In this document: positions 1 to 5,623 of the stretch, piece after piece | Layout of the letters: each line of letters opens with the position of its first letter | Numbering within the stretch: position 1 is the stretch's first letter | Source of the DNA: Porticoccaceae bacterium UBA1117 | GTDB taxonomy: Bacteria > Pseudomonadota > Gammaproteobacteria > Pseudomonadales > Porticoccaceae | DNA length: 9,862 nucleotides | Reading direction: 5' to 3' | Assembly: GCA_002313335.1 (NCBI GenBank) | Contig: DCBC01000042.1 | Location: 20,970 to 30,831 of the forward strand | The notes under the pieces: generated by a model | What the model saw: the letters and a program-made list of their open reading frames with translations, nothing else | Database searches by the model: none | Told to the model about the DNA's origin: nothing | Program-made: the position numbers and the translations under genes

Positions 1-48
1 AGGGGTCAGTTTTTTCATACTGAGGATTGGCCCGCGCTGGTCGATTAA
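1..48 (+). CDS. Possible C-terminal end of an upstream gene (15 codons plus stop)
   Basis: Frame 1 is open from the first base of the window to a TAA at 46-48 and reads RGQFFHTEDWPALVD. The composition (aromatic and acidic residues, no low-complexity run) resembles a genuine protein C-terminus. Fifteen codons are too few to name a family or to exclude chance. No clear hairpin-plus-T-run terminator follows the stop. Confidence 0.25.
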   Translation, partial: RGQFFHTEDWPALVD

Positions 49-114
49 CTATTGCTCAGATTATTGCTTTTATAATCACGATTATCATGGACATTACATT
101 AACTATTACCTATG

Positions 115-129
115 AATTGACAGTCAATT
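115..129. promoter_or_regulatory. Perfect 15-bp palindrome, candidate operator
   Basis: AATTGAC-A-GTCAATT is perfectly symmetric, with seven-base arms around one central A. The half-site recurs as GTCAATT at 143-149 and, with one change, as AATTGTC at 180-186. Symmetry plus repetition upstream of a regulator gene suggests a protein-binding site. The protein is unknown. Confidence 0.35.
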
Positions 130-214
130 TTTGCTCTGCGTTGTCAATTATTGTGTGTGCGACATGATTTGGCATACTCAATTGTCGTTAGCTTGATCAA
201 AAAGCATCTAATTT

Positions 215-230
215 TGTGACGCACATCACA
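215..230. promoter_or_regulatory. CRP-type (cAMP receptor protein) binding site
   Basis: The sequence is TGTGA-CGCACA-TCACA, an exact match to both consensus half-sites of the Escherichia coli CRP operator with the standard six-base spacer. Its centre is about 113 bases upstream of the luxR start codon, so it can serve that gene. CRP control of luxR is established in Vibrio fischeri. Its use here is inference, and Vfr or another CRP/FNR-family member could be the binder. Confidence 0.6.
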
Positions 231-287
231 TCTCTGACAAAAACATCCGATAGTTACCATTCACTGCAAGTATGTTTGTTAATCTAG

Positions 288-307
288 GTCTGAGACTAAA
301 ATCAGAT
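288..307. promoter_or_regulatory. Candidate lux box upstream of the LuxR-family gene
   Basis: This 20-base element contains CTG (290-292) and CAG (303-305) separated by ten bases, the core spacing of lux/las/rhl-type boxes. The symmetry extends one base further to TCTGA-N8-TCAGA. It ends 28 bases before the start codon, a position suited to autoregulation, perhaps repression. The outer bases do not match the V. fischeri consensus fully, and CTG-N10-CAG alone can occur by chance. Confidence 0.4.
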
Positions 308-335
308 GTCAAGGTAAACATGCAAAGGCAATGTC

Positions 336-1061
336 ATGGCGAGCGTTAATGTCCTTCAGCAATGTATCGAGGTTATCGACGCTTGTTTGCATGCTCGTGA
401 CGAGCAGGCTATTGAAGATATTTGGCGATCGATGCAGGCTCTTTGTAACATTGATGGATTAATTTTGACTGTTGCTGAAAGCGAGAGGGAGGTCGATTTA
501 GAATCTACAATTGTCGTTCGCTCATATGGTATTCACGATGACTGGCATAAACTTTATGTGTCGCGAAATTATGTCCGGATAGACCCAGTCGTTAAAATGT
601 TGTTCGAAACCGACGGCAACATAGTGAGCTGGCAGAAGGCCTATGAAAAATACGGTAAAGGCGCCGAGGCTTTCATAGCTGCCGCAACTGAGATGGGCTT
701 GCACGATGGCTATTCTGTAGCCACGGCATCAAGTGACTTTACCGGTATCGCTTGCTCAGCGTCGGTTACTTTTGAGTCAAAAAAACTAACCGAACAGCAT
801 CACGGCTTAGTGAAGACAACACTGCCGCACCTGAATAGTGTGATGGCCCGTCCGGGATTTCTTAAAGCGCCGCAGTTGACTGACAAACAAGCTGAGGTAC
901 TCAAATGGGCGAACGCGGATAAATCTTATAGGGAAATAGCCGCTATTATGAGTATTTCTGATAGAACTGTAAAATTTCACTTAAAAAATATTTTTTTAAA
1001 ACTGGGTGTTCATAACAGAGGGGAAGCTGTTCGAAAATGTAAAATAATGGGTATTATCTAG
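336..1061 (+). CDS. LuxR-family AHL-responsive transcriptional regulator (possible LuxR solo)
   Basis: This 241-residue protein has typical quorum-sensing LuxR length and two-domain layout. The N-terminal autoinducer-binding domain (about 20-165) retains the six pocket residues conserved in TraR/LuxR: W70, Y74, D83, P84, W99 and a glycine near 121-125. The C-terminal LuxR-type helix-turn-helix (about 178-240) includes the segment DRTVKFHLKNIFLKLGV. Two usually invariant DNA-binding-domain positions differ: TraR E178 aligns with Q185 and G188 with D195. TraR L182 is kept as L189. The ATG at 336 is preceded by AAAGG with seven-base spacing. No AHL synthase lies in the window, so the signal may be external or made by a distant luxI. 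It converges with the FAD oxidase gene. Family assignment is firm; the ligand and targets are unknown. Confidence 0.93.
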   Translation: MASVNVLQQCIEVIDACLHARDEQAIEDIWRSMQALCNIDGLILTVAESEREVDLESTIVVRSYGIHDDWHKLYVSRNYVRIDPVVKMLFETDGNIVSWQKAYEKYGKGAEAFIAAATEMGLHDGYSVATASSDFTGIACSASVTFESKKLTEQHHGLVKTTLPHLNSVMARPGFLKAPQLTDKQAEVLKWANADKSYREIAAIMSISDRTVKFHLKNIFLKLGVHNRGEAVRKCKIMGII

Positions 1062-1190
1062 CGCGATTACAAAGTTGAAACCTATGTGAATGAAGTCCCA
1101 TTTATTCCTTGCAATATCTTACGTCGACGTCTCGTATAAGCACTTACCTGCAAGAGGTTGTTTATGGTGACTCTTTAGGGCTGGCAGTGA
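1062..1190. other. Convergent intergenic spacer with a 10-bp palindrome
   Basis: These 129 bases separate the tail-to-tail luxR-type and FAD oxidase genes. They contain the perfect palindrome ACGTCGACGT (1121-1130) and a distant inverted pair CTTGCA/TGCAAG around it. Neither is followed by a T-run on either strand, so no intrinsic terminator can be called. Confidence 0.3.
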
Positions 1191-2861
1191 CTATGGAGAT
1201 GTAAAGACTCGCTTAATAGGGTCAATCAGTGCACCAGGATTTAAAATTCCCGCAGGGTCCAACGTTTGCTTAGTAGCAATAAGGGTTTGCCTGTACAGCT
1301 TGGATGTTTGTTGCTCATAACCGGTCTTATGGTCACGTCCAACAGCATGGTGATGAGTAATTGTTCCCCCTAAATTTACCACTAGCTCATTAGCCGCATG
1401 TTTTATTTGCCGCCAATTTTTGAGAGCATTAGAGAGGTCACCCTTAGTGTCACCTAGAGCATAAAAGCTAAAGTAGGGCGCTGGTCCATCGGGATAGATA
1501 TGGGTGAAGCGGCAGGAAACTAGCCCAGTGTTGCCAGTAATTTCAAGAATAGCCTTCTCCATTCCCCGTTTAATACCTTCATAGAGTTGATCAAACTTGT
1601 CCCAGGTAATAGCCGTTTCAAACGTGTCGGCTATTATCCCAAAACCAACCATTCGGTTTCTATAATAGGGCATTCTAATAAATGTATTTCGCCATGCTGC
1701 TGCAGTAGAATCGGCAGATTCAGGCTTTATGACTTGATCTTGGGTATTGATATATTTTACGTCTGTATATTTTCCACCACAGTCGTTGGCAATTATCAGT
1801 GCACGTTCCATCTTGGGTGTAACTGGATGGTCTGCAGATTCAAACCCCAAAACGAGTAATGCGCAGGATTCAGATGCTAAATGATTTGCGTGAACTTCTG
1901 ATTCATCAAGAAGGCGACAATTGCTAGGAAAAAGCCCTGATTGAGAGATTAGCCTAACAGCCTCAACACCTTGACTAAAACTTTGGAAGGTAACGGTAAC
2001 TGATGCTTTCCATACAGGTAGACTTTGAAGTCGCACCCAAGCCTCTGTAATAACCCCAAGTGTACCTTCGGAGCCCAGAACCATCCTATCTGCAGAGGGA
2101 CCTGCACCAGACCCTGGAAGTCGGCGTGTTTCCATAACCCCTGAAGGGGTTACTAATCGTGTGGATTCTACGAAGTCATCAATGTGAGTGTAAACAGACG
2201 CGAAGTGTCCCCCAGCGCGCGTTGCAACCCAGCCGCCGAGGGTCGAGAAGCGGAAGCTTTGAGGAAAATGGCGTAATGTAAAACCATGAGGCTTGAGCTG
2301 TCTTTCAATATCAGGGCCTAAAGTTCCGCCTTGAACCCTTGCACTTCGGCTTATAGGATCAACATCTAATACTTTATTGAAATGCTCTAAGTCTAAGCTT
2401 ACCGAGGCTTGATAGTCTTCACCGATATCTGATTCTACGCCACCACAAACACTGGTGCCGCCGCCAAACGGTATGACAGCAATATTATTTTTACTGGCAT
2501 ACGCTAATAGTTCGCTAATTTGTTGCTCTGTTTTTGGGAAAGCGACCCAGTCCGGTGGGTTGTCAATTTGGTGTAAGAACATACGCACAATGTCAGGGTA
2601 AGACTTTCCGTAGCTGTGCACTAGTCGATCATATTTTGTGGTTGAAACAAAAGCAGTGAACACCTCGGGCAATTCAAGGCGAGGTGGAGGTAGGTCAAAG
2701 TCATCAATAGATGGTGGAGCAATCTCCGTGTTGTTCGGCGCCATGACGGACACCATGCCTTCTACTAACTGATCTTCCTGCGCTGACAGATGCTCATCGG
2801 CGTAACCCCAGCCCCAAAAACGTAACTCAGCTCTTTCAGAAAGAGATTCTATTTTAGACAT
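1191..2861 (-). CDS. FAD-linked oxidase/transferase of the alkyldihydroxyacetonephosphate synthase (AGPS) family
   Basis: The 556-residue product belongs to the vanillyl-alcohol-oxidase flavoprotein superfamily and most resembles AGPS, which swaps the acyl group of acyl-DHAP for a fatty alcohol in ether-lipid synthesis. The FAD-binding PCMH domain (about 100-280) has PFGGGTSVCGG at 131-141 and LGSEGTLGVITE at 262-273. The C-terminal domain has FTHIYPDG, where Y456 aligns with human AGPS Tyr578, then the histidine triplet HHH at 503-505 and the closing DPAGILNPG at 535-543. The N-terminal FWGWGY is typical of bacterial members. No signal peptide is seen, so it is probably cytoplasmic or membrane-associated. 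The ATG at 2861 has AGGAG nine bases upstream, part of which lies in a hairpin. It follows the receptor gene by 81 bases. No DHAP acyltransferase or fatty-alcohol gene is nearby, so the true reaction is uncertain. Confidence 0.85.
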   Translation of the reverse strand: MSKIESLSERAELRFWGWGYADEHLSAQEDQLVEGMVSVMAPNNTEIAPPSIDDFDLPPPRLELPEVFTAFVSTTKYDRLVHSYGKSYPDIVRMFLHQIDNPPDWVAFPKTEQQISELLAYASKNNIAVIPFGGGTSVCGGVESDIGEDYQASVSLDLEHFNKVLDVDPISRSARVQGGTLGPDIERQLKPHGFTLRHFPQSFRFSTLGGWVATRAGGHFASVYTHIDDFVESTRLVTPSGVMETRRLPGSGAGPSADRMVLGSEGTLGVITEAWVRLQSLPVWKASVTVTFQSFSQGVEAVRLISQSGLFPSNCRLLDESEVHANHLASESCALLVLGFESADHPVTPKMERALIIANDCGGKYTDVKYINTQDQVIKPESADSTAAAWRNTFIRMPYYRNRMVGFGIIADTFETAITWDKFDQLYEGIKRGMEKAILEITGNTGLVSCRFTHIYPDGPAPYFSFYALGDTKGDLSNALKNWRQIKHAANELVVNLGGTITHHHAVGRDHKTGYEQQTSKLYRQTLIATKQTLDPAGILNPGALIDPIKRVFTSP

Positions 2862-2872
2862 TACAGGTGACT

Positions 2873-2913
2873 CCTAGCGACAGACCTTCAGGATTTTTAA
2901 TGTTGTCGCTAGG
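2873..2913 (-). promoter_or_regulatory. Inverted repeat (hairpin) overlapping the FAD oxidase ribosome binding site
   Basis: CCTAGCGACA at 2873-2882 and TGTCGCTAGG at 2904-2913 form a perfect 10-bp stem with a 21-base loop in the 81-base spacer between receptor and oxidase genes. On the minus-strand transcript the 3' arm ends in AGG, the first three bases of the AGGAG ribosome binding site (2875-2871). Folding would therefore partly hide that site. There is no T-run after the stem, so it is not a standard terminator. Translational control, RNA processing or a DNA operator are all possible. Confidence 0.6.
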
Positions 2914-2942
2914 TTACACCAACTTGCTGCTTAGAGGCCACT

Positions 2943-5018
2943 TTAGAATAAACGTTTAACCTCAAGCGAAACTCCGCGACCTTCACCAACAAAATACCTA
3001 TAGCTACCAAAACCATAATCGGCTCTATCAGCAATATGGCGATCAAAAAGGTTGGTTAATTGCGCTGCGAACTCCCAGTTATCATAGCTCTGCTGAGCTC
3101 TAACATTAAGCACATTATGCCCAGCGTATTCATGTGCATTTTGGGGGTCTAGGAAATACTTGCCCAAGTAAACCCATTCAAGCTCTACGCTCGTCCGCTC
3201 AGTCGGTTGATACAGAGCATGAGCGCTGCCTTGCCAGCGTGGAGCGGTATCAATGTCATTGCCGTCTATGTTGATGTTGCCGTAAAGACGAGCATAGGAG
3301 TACTCATGTACCGCCCAGGATCCAACGGTCGACAGCTGCCAGTCATCAGAGATTTGGTGACGCAATTGCCACTCGATGCCGTGATGTGTCGTTTCTCCGT
3401 CATTAACAACAAAGCTATCGGAGTCTTTAACAATAACTTGGTCTTTGTCCATCTGGTAGAGAGAAACTTCGGCAAACCATTGAGCAGATTGGTAGCGCAG
3501 CCCGGCCTCGATGCTAGTTAGTTGCTCGGGCTTCACATCTGCAATTTCCTGTTCTTTCTGAAGGCGGTAGAGCTCATTGATCTGCGGCGCTCTATAGGCA
3601 CTAGCTAGCCTTAAAAAGGCGCCAGTAGAGTCAGTAAAGGCGTAATGGGTACCTATCTGGTAGTTTACGTCATCGGTTCGATCAGACCTATCTGCCGGGC
3701 GGAAATAACGGCAGCTACCAGTGTTAGATTTACATAGAGTGCCGTCATCACGTGTATTGCCAACAATCATATTATTTTGATAATCGTACACCAGCGACTC
3801 GTACCGCAAACCCGCTTCTACTGTCAGTTTGTCTGACACTTGCCACTCGGCATTTGAAAACACCGAGTATTGCTGGCTTTTTACCTCAAAGTCATAGTGC
3901 TGGCCCTGAAATCGCACATTATCAGGAGTCCCAAGAGCGTTAGCCTGAGATTCCTTCACCCACATATCAGCCCATTCTGCGTCGGCGCCAAACCACAAGG
4001 TCAAACCATTAGAGTCAACTTGATAGCTAGTTTGCAGGCCGGCACTGCTCTGGCCATTTTGTTCTTGCGCTTGACCGGGCAGGTAATGCTGCAAAAAAGT
4101 CATCGAGCTACGCCTAACATAAGGAGTTATCTTCCAACTTCCCGATTGCTGTCCTAGTGACCCTTGTCCGCTAATTTGTGATGATAATCGCACAGCTGAT
4201 GCATCGCGATAAGCCTCTGGATTTGGGTTAGTCTTCCAAACAGCATCGTCCTTGTAAGACTTAAAGCCTTTAATATAACCCGCGGTTTCTTGGTTTAAAT
4301 TTACCGCAGATAAATGTGTCTGAGTTTCAATATCTGCATTGGACCACCCATGCTTTATCGATATCTTCTGTTGATCAAACCCTGATTCATCCTTAAACCC
4401 GCCATCAGAGACTCCATTAGCAGCGACCTGTAATGATTGAGAGCCTTCAACACCGCGCCAACCTATTTTAATCCTGCTGTAGTCATGGCTACCTAACTGA
4501 AGAGAGACTCGATTTTGGTCGATACTGGGTGAAAGTACATTGATGACACCGTGCATAGCGTTTGAACCATAAAAGACCGTTCCCGGACCGCGCCAGACTT
4601 CTAGCCCCGAAGCTTGCTCCGTATTCACTTCAAACAGCTGGTTGACATTACACATACCTGTTGGGCGTATTGGTAGTCCATCTTCCGTGGTTAGAATTTC
4701 TGCACAGCTTCCAGCGCCAGTAAACACAGGAGAACGTACCGACGCTAAAACTTCTTGACCATTTCCTCTACTTAACCAAACACCGGGCATACGAGCGGTG
4801 ACTTGGTTTATATGAGCATGTGAAATCCGATCGAGTTCTTCGCTACCTACCTGCCCTGCGCTGCCAATAAGTTGGTCCAATGGTTGTTGGTCACGGCGGC
4901 CAGTTACAACGATGGTCTCAATTTCTGCAGATTCATTCGCCTCGCTGGAGGTGATTGTGGGGAGGGCGGTAAGAGCAGCAAAGACGACGGATAGTTTAGT
5001 GAAGTTACAAGTGATCAT
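2943..5018 (-). CDS. TonB-dependent outer-membrane receptor
   Basis: The 691-residue protein has a normal length for this family. A signal peptide occupies about residues 1-27 (hydrophobic VVFAALTALP, likely cleavage near SEA). A TonB box follows (IETIVVTG, about 33-40). The plug domain (about 45-165) includes EVWRGPGTVFYGSNAMHGVINV-type residues at 140-161, and the rest is a beta-barrel ending in a terminal Phe (EVKRLF). Paired cysteines occur in the plug (C105, C123) and in a predicted barrel loop (C429, C436), suggesting two disulfides. The barrel segment SAYRAPQINELYRLQ (473-487) is a typical TonB-receptor motif. The receptor would carry a substrate across the outer membrane using TonB-ExbBD energy. 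No Fur-like box was found upstream, so iron is not specifically indicated. The start has AAGGA eleven bases upstream. The substrate is unknown. Confidence 0.93.
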   Translation of the reverse strand: MITCNFTKLSVVFAALTALPTITSSEANESAEIETIVVTGRRDQQPLDQLIGSAGQVGSEELDRISHAHINQVTARMPGVWLSRGNGQEVLASVRSPVFTGAGSCAEILTTEDGLPIRPTGMCNVNQLFEVNTEQASGLEVWRGPGTVFYGSNAMHGVINVLSPSIDQNRVSLQLGSHDYSRIKIGWRGVEGSQSLQVAANGVSDGGFKDESGFDQQKISIKHGWSNADIETQTHLSAVNLNQETAGYIKGFKSYKDDAVWKTNPNPEAYRDASAVRLSSQISGQGSLGQQSGSWKITPYVRRSSMTFLQHYLPGQAQEQNGQSSAGLQTSYQVDSNGLTLWFGADAEWADMWVKESQANALGTPDNVRFQGQHYDFEVKSQQYSVFSNAEWQVSDKLTVEAGLRYESLVYDYQNNMIVGNTRDDGTLCKSNTGSCRYFRPADRSDRTDDVNYQIGTHYAFTDSTGAFLRLASAYRAPQINELYRLQKEQEIADVKPEQLTSIEAGLRYQSAQWFAEVSLYQMDKDQVIVKDSDSFVVNDGETTHHGIEWQLRHQISDDWQLSTVGSWAVHEYSYARLYGNINIDGNDIDTAPRWQGSAHALYQPTERTSVELEWVYLGKYFLDPQNAHEYAGHNVLNVRAQQSYDNWEFAAQLTNLFDRHIADRADYGFGSYRYFVGEGRGVSLEVKRLF

Positions 5019-5059
5019 TTTAGGCTTAGTCCTTGGAGTGTAGCTTAAGATTGTGCGCT

Positions 5060-5087
5060 AGTTTAAGTTGCTGATCGTGAAAGTAAA
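5060..5087 (-). promoter_or_regulatory. Weak sigma-70-like promoter candidate for the receptor gene
   Basis: On the minus strand TTTACT (5087-5082) and TAAACT (5065-5060) are separated by 16 bases. Each matches its consensus hexamer at four of six positions. The predicted start would give a leader of about 35 bases before the receptor ATG at 5018. The match is modest, and read-through from the DUF6482-like gene is an alternative. Confidence 0.22.
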
Positions 5088-5090
5088 CCG

Positions 5091-5396
5091 TTAATAAAGC
5101 CGGTTGTCTGCCAGGGGTACTTCCAGAAGGTTGGAGGCAGTTTTGTCAGGGCCACCCACCATCTCATCATAGGCACTGATATGCCGCAATACAGTTTCCT
5201 TGGCTTTTACATTCTTCAGTAGTTTTTGAAGGTCGATGATGTTGGAGGCACGAAGAAACTTCTTTTTTCTATCAATAATATAGTGTTCCTCACCATTAAT
5301 CATGGCAGAAACCTGATACAAGCTTAAATCTACAGAATGATAGATAAGTTTGTCAATTGAGAAGTATTTACTTAGTTTTGATAACTCTATAGCCAA
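5091..5396 (-). CDS. Small DUF6482-like protein, function unknown
   Basis: The product is 101 residues from the preferred TTG start at 5396. It resembles DUF6482 proteins of gammaproteobacteria, small soluble proteins of unknown role. The family-like features are a central SLYQVSAMINGEEHYI strand region, a middle LRASNIIDLQKLL segment and the C-terminal LRHISAYDEMVGGP motif followed by LEVPLAD. No signal peptide, membrane helix or metal motif is visible. I chose TTG 5396 because GGGGGAG lies six bases upstream and the resulting N-terminus matches the usual family start. TTG 5411 is an alternative but falls at or inside that ribosome site. It reads toward the receptor gene, 72 bases away, so the two may share a transcript. 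The family call is from recognition, not a search. Confidence 0.62.
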   Translation of the reverse strand: MAIELSKLSKYFSIDKLIYHSVDLSLYQVSAMINGEEHYIIDRKKKFLRASNIIDLQKLLKNVKAKETVLRHISAYDEMVGGPDKTASNLLEVPLADNRLY

Positions 5397-5402
5397 AATT
5401 GT

Positions 5403-5409
5403 CTCCCCC
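5403..5409 (-). promoter_or_regulatory. Ribosome binding site deciding the TTG start of the DUF6482-like gene
   Basis: On the minus strand GGGGGAG is followed by a six-base spacer (ACAATT) and TTG at 5396-5394. The alternative TTG at 5411-5409 overlaps this purine run and has no comparable site of its own. Confidence 0.5.
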
Positions 5410-5411
5410 AA

Positions 5412-5608
5412 AATCCATTTAGGTTCATTACGCTCTTTGTGTGCTAAAAGATCAGCTATTTCCTTTAGATTCCAGTAAAAGGGTCTTACTTTTCGGTTAT
5501 TGCACCAACTTTTAATTTATGACACCATGCATAGGGTGCTGAAAAATCCTTCTAGTAGTTTGGGGTCATCGCGGCACATGGAGAGTTACTGGGAAAATTT
5601 AATATAAC
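5412..5608. promoter_or_regulatory. Divergent intergenic region between the DUF6482-like and amidohydrolase genes
   Basis: About 200 bases lie between head-to-head genes and should carry promoters for both. I see an inverted pair GCACC (5502-5506) and GGTGC (5535-5539), with a smaller CACC/GGTG hairpin inside it, and AT-rich stretches. No hexamer pair of good quality at standard spacing was found. The minus-strand frame of the DUF6482-like gene stays open back to a stop at 5517-5519, which is noted as a finding. Confidence 0.3.
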
Positions 5609-5614
5609 AAGGAG
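5609..5614 (+). promoter_or_regulatory. Ribosome binding site deciding the amidohydrolase start
   Basis: AAGGAG directly abuts an ATG at 5615 but stands nine bases before a second in-frame ATG at 5624. A ribosome needs a spacer, so initiation should occur at 5624. This also yields a cleaner signal peptide (MKIWFKS). Confidence 0.75.
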
Positions 5615-5623
5615 ATGTGTTAC

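Larger units (their letters stand above)
49..335 (+). promoter_or_regulatory. Upstream regulatory region of the LuxR-family gene
   Basis: This AT-rich stretch holds no convincing ORF but is dense in short symmetric elements. They are a 10-base direct repeat ATTAACTATT (44-53 and 98-107), a 14-base palindrome (72-85), a 15-base palindrome AATTGACAGTCAATT (115-129) with related half-sites at 143-149 and 180-186, a CRP-type site (215-230) and a lux-box-like repeat (288-307). A -35-like CTGACA lies at 234-239, but I cannot pair it with a good -10 at standard spacing, so the transcription start is unresolved. The luxR start has AAAGG at 324-328, seven bases before the ATG. Confidence 0.5.

Noticed and set aside
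1121..1130. ACGTCGACGT palindrome as a terminator or operator
   Set aside because: It is perfect but only ten bases, lies between converging genes, and has neither a T-run nor a nearby promoter to control.
1587..1859. A 90-codon cysteine-rich plus-strand ORF inside the FAD oxidase gene
   Set aside because: It is antisense to a conserved enzyme, and its composition is explained by the opposite strand.
3207..3521. A 104-codon plus-strand ORF inside the TonB receptor gene
   Set aside because: It lies antisense to well-conserved barrel sequence, has no family features and is explained as a shadow of the receptor frame.
5019..5090. Fur box upstream of the TonB receptor
   Set aside because: No GATAAT-type inverted hexamer array is present, so iron regulation is not supported.
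5600..5605. TAATAT as a -10 box for the amidohydrolase
   Set aside because: It would place the transcription start inside the ribosome binding site, leaving no usable leader, and there is no good -35 at the right spacing.
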